Shown: in pieces, positions 53,568-63,366 of the stretch
How the letters are laid out: each line of letters begins with the position of its first letter
Numbering within the stretch: position 1 is the stretch's first letter
From: Paracoccaceae bacterium
GTDB lineage: Bacteria; Pseudomonadota; Alphaproteobacteria; Rhodobacterales; Rhodobacteraceae
Assembly (NCBI GenBank): GCA_020622085.1
Contig: JAHRYM010000001.1
Coordinates: 2,211,620-2,275,619, forward strand
Length of the DNA stretch: 64,000 nt
Direction of reading: 5' to 3'
Notes under the pieces: model-generated
What the model was told of the DNA's origin: nothing
What the model saw: only the letters and a program-made list of their open reading frames with translations
Databases searched by the model: none
Made by a program: the position numbers and the translations under genes

Positions 53568-54080
53568 TTGACTAAACTCAACGCCTCTGAAACCAAGACT
53601 GCCTTCGCCGCACGGGTCGGCCTGACCAAGGGTCGCATCTCACAACTGATTGCTGATGGGCTGCCGGTGCGCGCTGATGGTCAGATCGACGTGGCGCTGG
53701 GCTTGGCATGGATCGAGGACAACCTTGATCCCTCTCGCCGCAACCGTGGCGGTGCTGCTGCCGCCCCTGCCCGCGTCAGCACCACGCTGGCCGAGGCCAA
53801 ACGCCTGCATGAGATCGTCAAGGTGCAGCGCGCCAAGCTGGCGTTCGAGAAGGAACAGGGTCAACTGGTCGAAACTCTCGCCGCCACGCGCACGGTGTTC
53901 GCCCGTGCACGCGCTGAACGCGACGCCCATATGGCATGGGTCCAGCGCACCGCCCCACTGCTGGCCGCCGAGGTCGGGGCCGATCCGCGTGCCACCTTCG
54001 CCGCCCTCGACCGGATGATGCGAGAGCATCTGGAATACCTGGCCGACACGCCGTTGGGGAGTTTTGGCGATGGTGCCTGA
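53568..54080 (+). CDS. Small terminase subunit (Nu1-like)
   Basis: A 170-aa DNA-packaging protein. The N-terminal winged helix (FAARVGLTKGRISQLIADGLPV, about 12-33) recognises packaging sites. A long helix (LAEAKRLHEIVKVQRAKLAFEKEQGQL) oligomerises. The start is TTG 53568 with GGGGCGG upstream. The large terminase gene starts 11 bp before its end. Homologues pair with GpA-type large subunits. Confidence 0.85.
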   Translation: MTKLNASETKTAFAARVGLTKGRISQLIADGLPVRADGQIDVALGLAWIEDNLDPSRRNRGGAAAAPARVSTTLAEAKRLHEIVKVQRAKLAFEKEQGQLVETLAATRTVFARARAERDAHMAWVQRTAPLLAAEVGADPRATFAALDRMMREHLEYLADTPLGSFGDGA

Positions 54081-55872
54081 GATCGACCTCGCCTGGCGGC
54101 GCGGCATCCGCCCCGAACCGCCCATCCCAGTATCGGACTGGGCCGACCGGCACCGCATCTTGCCACCGACATCTGCCGAACCGGGGCGCTGGCGCACGGA
54201 TCGCACGCCCTATCTACGCGCCGTCATGGATGCGCTGTCCACATCCAGCCCCTATGAACGGGTGGTGCTGATGAAGGGCGCGCAGACCGGTGGGTCCGAG
54301 GCAGGGCTGAACTGGCTGGGCTACATCATCCAGAACGCCCCCGGCATCGCCATGCTGGTCATGCCCTCGCTCGACATGGTGCGGCGCAACACAACCGTGC
54401 GGATTGACCCGCTGATCGAGGCCACCCCTGCCCTGCGCGATCTGGTCTCGGCCCCAAGGTCGCGCGATGCTGGGAACAGCCTGTTCCGCAAATCCTTCCC
54501 CGGCGGCCAGCTGGTGATGACCGGCGCGAACAGCGCGGTGGGGCTGCGGTCCACGCCCGTCCGCTACCTGTTCCTCGACGAGGTTGACGGCTACCCCGGC
54601 GATGCCGATGGCGAGGGTGATCCCGTCGATCTGGCCATCCAGCGCACCACCACCTTCAGGGGGCGGCGCAAGATTTACATGGTGTCCACGCCAACCCTGA
54701 AGGGTCATTCCCGCATCGAAGCAGCCTATCTCGACAGTGACCAGCGCTATTTCCACGTCCCCTGCCAGCACTGCAGCGACATGGCTCCGATCACTTGGGC
54801 GCGCGTCCGGTGGCCCGAGGGGCAGCGCGACGCGGCCTATCTGGTCTGCGATGCCTGCGGTGGCGTGCATCATGAGCACGAAAAGCCGCGCATGATGTCC
54901 GCTGGCGAATGGCGACCGACCGCGCTGGGCGATGGACGCACCGCGGGGTTCCACCTGTCGTCGCTTTATTCACCTTGGGAGACTTGGGCCGAGATCGCGC
55001 AGGAGCATGCCCGCGTCGCCAAGGATCCTGCCCGCCTGCAGGTCTGGGTCAACACCAAACTTGGCGAGTCCTGGGAAGACCAGGCGGGCGACACCGTTCC
55101 CGCCGACCCGCTGATGGCCCGGCGCGAGGATTGGGGCAGCGATCTCGCCCCCGGCGTGGCCGTGCTGACGGCGGGCGTCGATGTCCAGGGCGACCGGATC
55201 GAGGGGCAGATTGTCGGCTGGGGCCGCGACGAAGAAGCGTGGGTCATCGACTACCGCGTTCTCTGGGGCGACCCGTCCGGCCCGCGTCTCTGGTCCGACC
55301 TCGACGGCGTGCTGAACGGCACCTGGGGCGATCTGCCCGTACGCGCCGTTGCCGTGGACACCGGCGGCCACCACACCAAGATGGCCTATGAATTCTGCCG
55401 CACCCGCCTCGCGCGTCGCATCTGGGCGATCAAGGGCCGGGGTGGCCCCGGCATCCCCGTCTGGCCGCGCCGTCCCACCCGCAGCAACAAGGCAAAGATC
55501 CCGCTTTTCATCGTCGGCGTCGATGCCGTGAAGGACGCCGTCTACGCCCGGCTGAAACTGACCGAACCCGGCCCCGGCGCCATCCACTTCCCCCGCCGCC
55601 TCGATGCCGACTATTTCCGCCAGTTGACCGCCGAACGCGTCGTCACCCGCTTCGAGAAGGGCCGCCCCATCCGTTCCTGGCAACCCAAGCGCGACGGCGA
55701 ACGCAACGAGGCACTGGACACCTTCGTCTACGCCCACGCCGCCCTGCACGGACTGATCAGTATGGGGATGCGGCTGAACGAGGAGGCGGAGGGGATGACA
55801 GACGGGAACGGACGACCTCATCAGCGCGATACGAGAAAGCAAAGCTTGATAAGGTCCCGATGGATGGGATAG
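54070..55872 (+). CDS. Large terminase subunit, GpA family
   Basis: A 600-aa terminase of the lambda gpA type. The ATPase shows LMKGAQTGGSEAGLN (Walker A variant) and YLFLDEVDGYPGD (Walker B). The nuclease part has VLTAGVDVQGDRIEGQIVGW and AVDTGGHHTKMAYEF. A zinc-like segment PCQHCSDM...VCDACGG lies between. ATG 54070 overlaps the small subunit. The C-terminus ends in SLIRSRWMG just before a restriction-modification cassette. Catalytic residues appear intact. Confidence 0.92.
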   Translation: MVPEIDLAWRRGIRPEPPIPVSDWADRHRILPPTSAEPGRWRTDRTPYLRAVMDALSTSSPYERVVLMKGAQTGGSEAGLNWLGYIIQNAPGIAMLVMPSLDMVRRNTTVRIDPLIEATPALRDLVSAPRSRDAGNSLFRKSFPGGQLVMTGANSAVGLRSTPVRYLFLDEVDGYPGDADGEGDPVDLAIQRTTTFRGRRKIYMVSTPTLKGHSRIEAAYLDSDQRYFHVPCQHCSDMAPITWARVRWPEGQRDAAYLVCDACGGVHHEHEKPRMMSAGEWRPTALGDGRTAGFHLSSLYSPWETWAEIAQEHARVAKDPARLQVWVNTKLGESWEDQAGDTVPADPLMARREDWGSDLAPGVAVLTAGVDVQGDRIEGQIVGWGRDEEAWVIDYRVLWGDPSGPRLWSDLDGVLNGTWGDLPVRAVAVDTGGHHTKMAYEFCRTRLARRIWAIKGRGGPGIPVWPRRPTRSNKAKIPLFIVGVDAVKDAVYARLKLTEPGPGAIHFPRRLDADYFRQLTAERVVTRFEKGRPIRSWQPKRDGERNEALDTFVYAHAALHGLISMGMRLNEEAEGMTDGNGRPHQRDTRKQSLIRSRWMG

Positions 55873-55950
55873 TCCATATCTTGTGCAGGATGCTCAATCT
55901 GAGCACTCAATCTGCGAATATCTACCAAAAAAAAGAACTGGCACCCACCT

Positions 55951-57675
55951 ATGCAGACCATGCAGAACACCATTTTGCTTCAAGACGAAAATGGCCGCCA
56001 GTCTGTGGAGAAGAATCTTGGCGCGGTCTATACACCGGCCAGCCTAGCCGACTGGGTTGCACGCACTTTCATTGAAATGGCATCCCTTCCCTCGAATGCG
56101 GTTGTTTGCGACCCGGCGTGTGGTGATGGTGAACTGTTGCGTGCCGTGCAAGCGAACAGACCAAGCATGACACTGCTCGGGATCGACGTTGATCCATCTG
56201 CCGTTGAGATTGCTTTAAAAAGGAAGGGTGAAGGTCGTTTTCTATTTATGAATTGCGACGCTCTCGGTTCTCCAGATAGTTCGCGCATTCCTTCGTGGGC
56301 CTTACTGTTCGGAAAGAAGAATATTGATGGCGTGATCGCAAACCCACCTTGGGGCGCTGACCTCAATGCATCGCGTCAAGAGCTTACCGCGATTGGCTAT
56401 AGCTTTGCGAAGGGTCAGTTTGACAGCTGGAACCTTTTCGTTGAGGCGACACTTAACAATCTGCGCCCAGCTGGAACTGCCGCGTTCATTATTCCTGACT
56501 CGATTTTTTTGCCTGAGCACGCGCGCATGCGGGAATTTCTGCACTCCAATGTTCAAATTGCGCTCATCGCACGACTTGGGGAAGGGTTCTTTCCGGAAGT
56601 TTTCCGGGGCACCGCGATTGTGATTGTTAGAAAGACTCCTCCGGGAAGCGATCATCAAGTTGAAACGCTCCGATTGAATCGAGAAGACCGCTCCGCAGTG
56701 CTTACTGGAAAGAAAACCTTAGACGAAATCAGACAGGCGAAGGCACACCTCCTGCCTCAATCCAGATTTCAGAACGATCTATTTGGGCGTTGGGATATCG
56801 ATAGTGCAATATCCGAGGACGCACAAATCCATGCTTACACGACAAGGCGTTCTGACTGGACGCAATGGCTGTGCTCAGGGCGTGGAGTGGAACTATCAAA
56901 GTTTGGGCACGTGGACGTCTGCCCATCCTGCGATTTCGCGCGACCCGCCTCTAAAAAAGAGAATCTGACCTGCGCCAACTGCGGACATACGTCTAGGTCG
57001 CTCGACTTTCGCAAGGTGCAAATTGTGAAAGATGAGCCTAGCAATTCAGATGCCTTTCCATTTCTCGTTGGGGAAGATGTTGGTCGCTACTTTGCGTCGC
57101 CTAGTCGCTACATCGCGAAGTCAGTGAGCGGAATAAACTACAAATCGCAAGATGTTTACAGCCGCCGCAGGCTGTTGATCAGGAAAACTGGAGTTGGGAT
57201 AAAGGCTGCCATCGTCAATCAACCTAGCATGACAAATCAAGTTGTATTTCACTACTTTGAGAATCCTGCCGTGGATGTGCCTCCCTTCTTCCTTTCCTAT
57301 TGCTTGGGCATCTTGGGATCGCGTACACTTCTTGCATACCATCTCAGAACAAACGGCGATAACGAATGGCGGTCACACCCCTATATAACTCAGAAAGTAA
57401 TTTCGGGTTTGCCCATTCCTCTGCCAGTACAAGGCACTGAAAGTTGGAAGCAGGCTCGGGCAATTGCTACTCTAGTAGATCAATCGCTGGCAAAGAACGA
57501 ACTTACTATGAAGCTCGACGCAAAAATCGAAGGTTTAGTCGCGGCACAGTTCGGCTTTGATGATAGTTCGTACTCCTGGATTGAACGCGTTCTGAGTCAA
57601 GCAGAGTCACTCGAGCCGATACGTGCATTGCAGCTTGGCAGTCGTTTCCGCGTCACGCCGCAGTGGGCCAACTAA
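55951..57675 (+). CDS. Type II N6-adenine DNA methyltransferase with TaqI-like recognition domain
   Basis: A 574-aa methylase. Motif I is VVCDPACGDGELL (about 50) and the catalytic NPPWGADL is at about 132. A zinc-ribbon segment CPSCDF...LTCANCG is at about 330. The C-terminal target-recognition part shows HPYITQKVISGLPIPLP. Gamma-type layout (MTase then TRD). It starts 78 bp after the terminase; ATG 55960 is an alternative start. GC is visibly lower than in flanking phage genes. With the next two genes it forms an RM cassette placed inside the packaging module. Confidence 0.87.
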   Translation: MQTMQNTILLQDENGRQSVEKNLGAVYTPASLADWVARTFIEMASLPSNAVVCDPACGDGELLRAVQANRPSMTLLGIDVDPSAVEIALKRKGEGRFLFMNCDALGSPDSSRIPSWALLFGKKNIDGVIANPPWGADLNASRQELTAIGYSFAKGQFDSWNLFVEATLNNLRPAGTAAFIIPDSIFLPEHARMREFLHSNVQIALIARLGEGFFPEVFRGTAIVIVRKTPPGSDHQVETLRLNREDRSAVLTGKKTLDEIRQAKAHLLPQSRFQNDLFGRWDIDSAISEDAQIHAYTTRRSDWTQWLCSGRGVELSKFGHVDVCPSCDFARPASKKENLTCANCGHTSRSLDFRKVQIVKDEPSNSDAFPFLVGEDVGRYFASPSRYIAKSVSGINYKSQDVYSRRRLLIRKTGVGIKAAIVNQPSMTNQVVFHYFENPAVDVPPFFLSYCLGILGSRTLLAYHLRTNGDNEWRSHPYITQKVISGLPIPLPVQGTESWKQARAIATLVDQSLAKNELTMKLDAKIEGLVAAQFGFDDSSYSWIERVLSQAESLEPIRALQLGSRFRVTPQWAN

Positions 57676-58704
57676 ATGTCGTATCGCTACATTGGGAATA
57701 AATCACGCCTCCTGCGCCCTCTTGTCGAACGCATAGGCGACATTGTTCAAAAGGGGGCCGTTGTCGCTGATCTCATGTGTGGGACTGCGAGCGTATCCGA
57801 AGCATTACGCGTTGCGGGCTATCGAGTAGTCGCATCCGATATGATGTCGTATGCGTTTCACCACGCTTGCATTCGGCTGAAACTCGACCGCCCCCCTACG
57901 TTCGCCGCTGTATCGAAAGAGGGCTACTTTGGGGTACTAAAGCACCTTGAGTCACTCCCAAACTTAAAGGGGCACTTCTTCAAGGAATATTCGCCTGATG
58001 GTCAACCCAAAAACGGCGAACGACCGCGAATGTATTTTTCAGCGGAGAACGCAGGATCGATCGACGCAATAACTCAACAAATCAATGAGTGGCGTTCGCT
58101 TGGAAACATCACTGATCTAGAGAATTCACTTCTTCGGCATGACTTGGTCCTTGCCGCAAATCGCGTAGCGAATATTGCTGGCACCTATGGACACTACCGG
58201 TCAACATGGAGCAATTCCTCACTTGCCCAACTAACCCTGCGACCATCGACGTTTCTGTGGGGCATATCTACAGATCATGACGTTTTCCAAGGTCAAGCAG
58301 AAGATCTCGCTCAGTCAATTTCCGCAGACCTTTGCTACATCGACCCACCATATATGAAGCGGCAGTATGCGGCCAACTATCACATTATCGAAACAATCGC
58401 CCGCGGCGACGCTCCAGAGGCTGTTGGTGTTAGTGGATTGAGGCCATGGCGCGACCAGTACTCCGACTTTTGCTCAAAGATCCGCGTGCGGGACTCGTTC
58501 AGGAAAATTATTGGCGGAATGCAGTGTCAAACGTTTCTTATAAGCTACAGCGAAGATGGACTTCTAAGCAAAGAAGAATTGCTGCAGCTATTTTCAGAAT
58601 TTGGACGTGTTGAATTCGAGTGCCTGATACACCAAAGATTCAAAAGTAACATCGGCGGAGAGGGAGGAACGGTCGAGGAGTACCTGTTCAAAATAACGAA
58701 ATAG
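57676..58704 (+). CDS. D12-class (Dam-like) DNA adenine methyltransferase
   Basis: A 342-aa methylase starting directly after the previous stop (TAAATG). SAM motif YRYIGNKSRLL at the N-terminus, VVADLMCGTASVSEAL and catalytic CYIDPPYMKRQYAANYH near 215. It is typical of D12 enzymes that partner another methylase when the target is asymmetric, each modifying one strand. The gene ends 3 bp before the convergent nuclease. Confidence 0.87.
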   Translation: MSYRYIGNKSRLLRPLVERIGDIVQKGAVVADLMCGTASVSEALRVAGYRVVASDMMSYAFHHACIRLKLDRPPTFAAVSKEGYFGVLKHLESLPNLKGHFFKEYSPDGQPKNGERPRMYFSAENAGSIDAITQQINEWRSLGNITDLENSLLRHDLVLAANRVANIAGTYGHYRSTWSNSSLAQLTLRPSTFLWGISTDHDVFQGQAEDLAQSISADLCYIDPPYMKRQYAANYHIIETIARGDAPEAVGVSGLRPWRDQYSDFCSKIRVRDSFRKIIGGMQCQTFLISYSEDGLLSKEELLQLFSEFGRVEFECLIHQRFKSNIGGEGGTVEEYLFKITK

Positions 58705-58707
58705 GCA

Positions 58708-59847
58708 TCAATCTGCATCAATTATCGTCGCAATATGGTCAGGCCGCCATCTGATTACATGCGCCTCGCCATTTATCTCGATTGCGAGTTCATTGCCCGA
58801 AATCTTTGTGAGATCCAGACCCGTCACCTCAGCATAGTGCAACATTCGGTGAATGTGAGCACTTACGACAACGAGATTTGCAGGAGCATCGGCGCCGCCT
58901 AGGCCGAGCGGTATCAGGTGGTGGACCTCGAGATATGGCTTACCGTCTGCCTTCTTAAAAGCATACTTAGACCCTGTGATTTGACACGCGCCGTACAGAT
59001 CTTTGAGTGCGCGGGCGGCCTTCTGGTTCCTTTCTCTGACTTTCGTGATCACCTCTTTGAGAGCAGGAGGAGCAGCACTGTAGTCTGCATCAAAAAGAGC
59101 ACTTGCCGCTTCCGCCTCAGTCATTTCTCGAAATTTCGACTGCTTCTGCGAAGTTACCTTCGGAATCGCAGTTCCAGGAGCAGGAACCGCGCCGGAGGGT
59201 GCCGGGGCGGAAGGCGCTGGGCTGGGAGCGCTAGTAGAATTTCCGGGAACAATGAATGGCCAGTGCAGGTTTGTCTCATCAAAATCCAGAACGTTCAAGA
59301 ACCGAATTATTCCGTCATCATTGACAAACAGCGGATCAAGAACAGGAGGAACAGACCAAGCCAGTGGTCGGTCTTGTTCTCTCATCCATCCCGCCCAATA
59401 GGTGCCATCGGTTGCTCGAACAATGAAGATCACTAGGCCCTTAATAAGGGCTGCAATTTGAGGGTCGGCAGAACTGGAAAGCTTTCCTTTGGGGCTTGGA
59501 AATCCAGTTTTGGCGGGGTGCCAAGCGTGTACTCTGTTAGACCTCAGACTATCAAGCTTCTGCTCGCGAATGCTGACAGAGCTTGATCGCCTCTGTCCAA
59601 TCTTGAGAGATTGGCTTCCGCCAATACCAAGGCTATGAACTTGAAAATTCCAAAGCGGACCACCTTTTTTTGCAGTCGGACTTATGCCCGAAAAGAAATT
59701 TTGCCAGTCAGGAATTGAAACGCCGCTGGTATCTATGTCGATGTACGACTGACCGCCACCGCCTTCTTCTGCGCCGCGTTCCTTATAGATATTAAAAAAA
59801 TCCGCCGGTGTAATGCGTCGGAACACAAGCATAGATGCTTTTTTCAC
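58708..59847 (-). CDS. HNH restriction endonuclease of the RM cassette
   Basis: A 379-aa protein. The C-terminal HNH core is CQITGSKYAFKKADGKPYLE...HHLIPLGLGGADAPANLVV. The N-terminal 200 residues form an unassigned, probably recognition, domain; a Pro/Ala/Ser-rich linker (APSPAPSAPAPSG) joins them. Transcribed convergently to two methylases, a normal order for type II systems. It is probably the restriction enzyme; the recognition site cannot be inferred. Confidence 0.83.
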   Translation of the reverse strand: MKKASMLVFRRITPADFFNIYKERGAEEGGGGQSYIDIDTSGVSIPDWQNFFSGISPTAKKGGPLWNFQVHSLGIGGSQSLKIGQRRSSSVSIREQKLDSLRSNRVHAWHPAKTGFPSPKGKLSSSADPQIAALIKGLVIFIVRATDGTYWAGWMREQDRPLAWSVPPVLDPLFVNDDGIIRFLNVLDFDETNLHWPFIVPGNSTSAPSPAPSAPAPSGAVPAPGTAIPKVTSQKQSKFREMTEAEAASALFDADYSAAPPALKEVITKVRERNQKAARALKDLYGACQITGSKYAFKKADGKPYLEVHHLIPLGLGGADAPANLVVVSAHIHRMLHYAEVTGLDLTKISGNELAIEINGEAHVIRWRPDHIATIIDAD

Positions 59848-59999
59848 TCGGCCCTCACAATACCCAAGATTTCAGAGCGTCATCGTCGTGACGCCACAGG
59901 CTCGAGGTAAGGCTATCAGATCAGTATCGCCCTTCACAATGGGCCATTCCAAGACGTTCCCAATAGCTTGACTCACCCCTGCCATGCGACTCGCCTCGC

Positions 60000-60077
60000 A
60001 TGCGCAGCCCGCTCAACCGGCTTTTCAGCTGCCCTGGCACACGTGCGTTTGACGCTGCGGGTGGTGGTCGGCGTTGA
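60000..60077 (+). pseudogene. Decayed duplicate of the portal gene 5' end
   Basis: From ATG 60000 the frame reads MRSPLNRLFSCPGTRAFDAA, then GGGRR and a TGA at 60075-60077. The real portal starts MRTLLHRLFGLTRTRSFDAA GGGRRWEG from 60162, so TGG has become TGA. The two copies diverge at roughly a quarter of bases. It marks the right border of the RM insertion. Confidence 0.75.
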
Positions 60078-60161
60078 GAGGGCGTTCGATTGGCGAGCTT
60101 TCTCGGCCATTCCCAACCGCTCTGATACCCCATCGACGCCGTGCATGAGAGACTCCGCGGC

Positions 60162-61571
60162 ATGCGGACGCTCCTCCATCGCCTTTTCGGCCTCACGCGC
60201 ACGCGCAGCTTCGATGCTGCGGGTGGTGGTCGGCGTTGGGAAGGCGCGCGAACGGTTGACGGGCTGAACACGGCAATCCTCGCGGGGGCAACCACTGCGG
60301 CGCGACGGGCCGGTTGGTATGCGCGGAACAACCCGTGGGTCGCGGCGGCGGTGGACAGCCTGGTGGGCAATGTCGTCGGTGCGGGGATCAAGCCGCAATC
60401 AACCCATCCCGACCGGGCGGTGCGCGAGCGGCTTCAGGTGCTCTGGCTGCGCTGGACCGATCACGCCGATCCGGGTGGGCTCGCTGATTTCTACGGACTG
60501 CAAGCCATGGCCGTGCGCGCGATGGTCGAGGGCGGCGAGAGTTTCGCCCGCCTGCGCGTGGTGCCTGATGCCCCTGCCGTCCCCTTGCACATCGACCTGC
60601 TGGACCGGGACCAGGTGCCGCTGGACCTGCATCGCGATATTGGTGGTGGCGCACGCATCAGGGCTGGCATCGAGTTCAACGGCGCTGGGCAGCGCACCGC
60701 CTATTGGGTGATGCGCGACCGGCCCGGCGATCCTCTGACGCCCCTGCGACTGGAACCGCTGCGCCTGCCCGCCACCGACTGCCTGCATCTGTTCAAGCCA
60801 CTGGCGGCTGGACAATTGCGCGGGATCACCTGGCTCGCCCCGGTGCTGCTGCGCCTGCACGAGTTGGACCAGTTCGAGGATGCGGCGCTGGTGAAGGCGA
60901 AGGTCGCGGCCTTATTCACCGGCTTCATCACAGATCCCGACGGCACGGCGGGCGGCCTGGCTGGAACCAACATCAATGGCGCACTGACCGTCGGCATGGA
61001 ACCCGGCAGCCTGATCCCCCTGCCGCCCGGCACCGACATACGGTTTTCCAACCCGACCGAGCACGACGCCTATGCGCCCTTCGTCAAGAACCACCTGCGC
61101 GCTGTCGCCGCTGGCATGGGCCTGCCCTATGAGCTGGTCTCGGGCGATCTGGAGGGCGTCACCTATTCGTCGATCCGGGCCGGGCTGATCGAGTTTCGCC
61201 GCCGGGTCGAGCAGTTGCAGCACAACGTCGTGGTACACCTGTTCTGCCGCCCGGTCTGGGACCGCTTCGTTCGGCTGGCGGTTCTGTCGGGCGATCTGCC
61301 TGCCCACGATTTCGACCGCGACCCTGCCGCCTATCTCGGCTGCGAATGGCTGCCGCCGAAGTTCGACTACGTCGATCCCAAGAAGGACGTCGAGGCAGAG
61401 ATCCTTGCCATCAACGCCGGTCTGAAGAGCCGTCGCCAGGCGATTTCCGAACGGGGTTACGACGCCGAACAGGTCGATGCCGAGATCGCCGCTGACAAGG
61501 CTCGCACCGATGCGCTGGGCCTGAGCTTCGGTGCTCCGCCTGTCCAGAAGGAGGACATCCCTGATGAATGA
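60162..61571 (+). CDS. Lambda-type phage portal protein
   Basis: A 469-aa portal subunit (dodecameric DNA channel at the capsid vertex). Typical segments are WYARNNPWVAAAVDSLVGNVVG, GESFARLR, HIDLLDRDQVP, LPYELVSGDLEGVTYSSIRAGLIEF and CRPVWDRF. ATG 60162 (MRTLLHRLF) is preferred over ATG 60141 because the duplicate fragment upstream aligns from that Met. It overlaps the protease/capsid gene by 8 bp. The gene usually follows terminase (with gpW between); here the RM cassette separates them. Confidence 0.92.
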   Translation: MRTLLHRLFGLTRTRSFDAAGGGRRWEGARTVDGLNTAILAGATTAARRAGWYARNNPWVAAAVDSLVGNVVGAGIKPQSTHPDRAVRERLQVLWLRWTDHADPGGLADFYGLQAMAVRAMVEGGESFARLRVVPDAPAVPLHIDLLDRDQVPLDLHRDIGGGARIRAGIEFNGAGQRTAYWVMRDRPGDPLTPLRLEPLRLPATDCLHLFKPLAAGQLRGITWLAPVLLRLHELDQFEDAALVKAKVAALFTGFITDPDGTAGGLAGTNINGALTVGMEPGSLIPLPPGTDIRFSNPTEHDAYAPFVKNHLRAVAAGMGLPYELVSGDLEGVTYSSIRAGLIEFRRRVEQLQHNVVVHLFCRPVWDRFVRLAVLSGDLPAHDFDRDPAAYLGCEWLPPKFDYVDPKKDVEAEILAINAGLKSRRQAISERGYDAEQVDAEIAADKARTDALGLSFGAPPVQKEDIPDE

Positions 61572-63366
61572 CACCGTCAGCCTGCTGACCCGCCGCGCCG
61601 ACCTGGCCCCGGCCAGCGCCGATCGCGACGCCCGCACCGTCGAGGTGATCTGGTCCACCGGCGCGCCCGTGCGTCGCCGCGACATGGCGGGCCAGTATGT
61701 CGAACGCCTCAGCCTTGCGCCAGAGGCGGTAGACCTGTCGCGCCTGCAAGGGGCCAGCGTGCTGGATGCACATCGCCAATCCGCCGTCCGCGATGTGCTG
61801 GGCAGCGTGCAATCCGCCAGCGTCGATGGCCAGTGCGGCACGGCGCTGATCCGCTTCTCGGCCCGGCCAGAGGTGGAACCGCTCTGGCAGGACGTGCTGT
61901 CCGGGATCCTGCGCCATGTCTCGGTCGGCTACTCCGTAGAGGAGTGGGGCGAGACCACCGAGAACGGGGCGCGTGTGCTGACCGCCGTCCGCTGGACGCC
62001 CCACGAGATTTCCCTGGTGCCGACGCCCGCCGACCCGGGTGCCCGCATCCGCATGGAGAACAATATGACCAACACCGCCATCACGCCTGCCCCGTCCGAG
62101 ACGCAGACCCGCGCCGCGATCAATACCGAGATCCGCTCCATCGCCCGCATCGCCGGGCTGGACCAGTCCTGGATCGACGGCCAGATCGACGCCGCCGCCG
62201 ATGCCGACAGCGCGCGTCGTGCCGCCTTCGAGGCGCTGGCCAGCCGCAGCGCGCCGACGATCCGTACGGAACAGGTCCGCGTCGAGATGGGCGAGAGCCT
62301 GGACGACCCGGCCCTGCGTGCCCGCCAGATGGGCGAGGCCCTCTATGCGCGCATCAACCCGCGCCATGACCTCAGCGAACCTGCCCGCCGCTATGCCTAT
62401 GCCACGCCGGTGGACATGGCCAAGGAGCTGCTGACCCTGCGTGGCGAGTCCACGATGGCGCTGTCGCCCGCCAGCCTCGTCACCCGCGCCCTGCACACGA
62501 CGTCAGACTTCCCGATCATCCTCGGCAACACCGTTGGCCGGGTGCTGCGGGATGCCTATCAGGCTGCGCCCTCGGGCATCCGCCGCCTCGGTCGCCAGAC
62601 TTCGGCGCGGGATTTCCGCTCGGTGAACAAGATCATGCTGGGCGAAGCGCCGCTCTTGGAAAAGCTGAACGAGCACGGCGAGATCAAGGCCGGGACCATG
62701 GCCGAGGCGCGCGAGGCCTACAAGATCGAGACCTGGGCCAAGAAGATCGGCATCACCCGGCAGGTGCTGGTGAATGACGATCTGGGTGCGTTTTCCGATC
62801 TTGCCCGCCGTATGGGACAGGGGGCCGCCGAGACCGAGGCGCGGATCCTCGTCACCCTCCTCGAGGCGAACAGCGGCAATGGCCCGACCCTGTCGGACAC
62901 CAAGGCGCTGTTCCACGTTGATCACGGCAACAAGGCAGCCAGCGGTGCGGTAATCTCCGACGCCACCCTGTCTGCCGCCCGGCTGGCGCTGCGCACGCAG
63001 AAAGGGATCGACGGGCGCATCATCCGGGTTACGCCGAAGAACCTGCTGGTGCCGCCTGCGCTGGAGACCGTGGCAGAGAAGTGGCTGGCGACCATCGCGC
63101 CCGCCACCGCCGCCGATGTGAACCCCTTCTCGGGTGCCATGTCGCTGGTGGTCGAACCGCGCCTCAGCAGCGCCACCCGCTGGTATGTCACCGCCGACCC
63201 GGGTGAGATCGACGGCCTCGAGTTCGCCTACCTGTCGGGCAACGAAGGGCCCCAGGTCGAAAGCCGCTCGGGCTGGGATGTGGATGGCGTGGAAATCCGG
63301 GTGATCCTGGATTTCGGCGCAGGCTTCATTGACCATCGCGGCTGGTTCCAGAACGCAGGCGCGTAA
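61564..63366 (+). CDS. Prohead protease-major capsid protein fusion (Mu gpT-like capsid)
   Basis: A 600-aa fusion. Residues 1-170 are a U35/HK97-type prohead protease (VLDAHRQSAVRDVLGSV, RHVSVGYSVEEW, PHEISLVPTPADPGARI). From about residue 175 comes the capsid part with a delta-like helical region, then ETWAKKIGITRQVLVNDDLGA, ALFHVDHGN and the C-terminal GVEIRVILDFGAGFIDHRGW typical of Mu gpT-type capsids. AAGGAGGAC precedes ATG 61564. Self-cleavage would release mature capsid protein. Confidence 0.88.
   Translation: MNDTVSLLTRRADLAPASADRDARTVEVIWSTGAPVRRRDMAGQYVERLSLAPEAVDLSRLQGASVLDAHRQSAVRDVLGSVQSASVDGQCGTALIRFSARPEVEPLWQDVLSGILRHVSVGYSVEEWGETTENGARVLTAVRWTPHEISLVPTPADPGARIRMENNMTNTAITPAPSETQTRAAINTEIRSIARIAGLDQSWIDGQIDAAADADSARRAAFEALASRSAPTIRTEQVRVEMGESLDDPALRARQMGEALYARINPRHDLSEPARRYAYATPVDMAKELLTLRGESTMALSPASLVTRALHTTSDFPIILGNTVGRVLRDAYQAAPSGIRRLGRQTSARDFRSVNKIMLGEAPLLEKLNEHGEIKAGTMAEAREAYKIETWAKKIGITRQVLVNDDLGAFSDLARRMGQGAAETEARILVTLLEANSGNGPTLSDTKALFHVDHGNKAASGAVISDATLSAARLALRTQKGIDGRIIRVTPKNLLVPPALETVAEKWLATIAPATAADVNPFSGAMSLVVEPRLSSATRWYVTADPGEIDGLEFAYLSGNEGPQVESRSGWDVDGVEIRVILDFGAGFIDHRGWFQNAGA

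Noticed and set aside
53236-53571. Small + strand frame across the inverted-repeat region
   Set aside because: It crosses the structured AT-rich DNA, has no domain and overlaps the small-terminase start; treated as non-coding.
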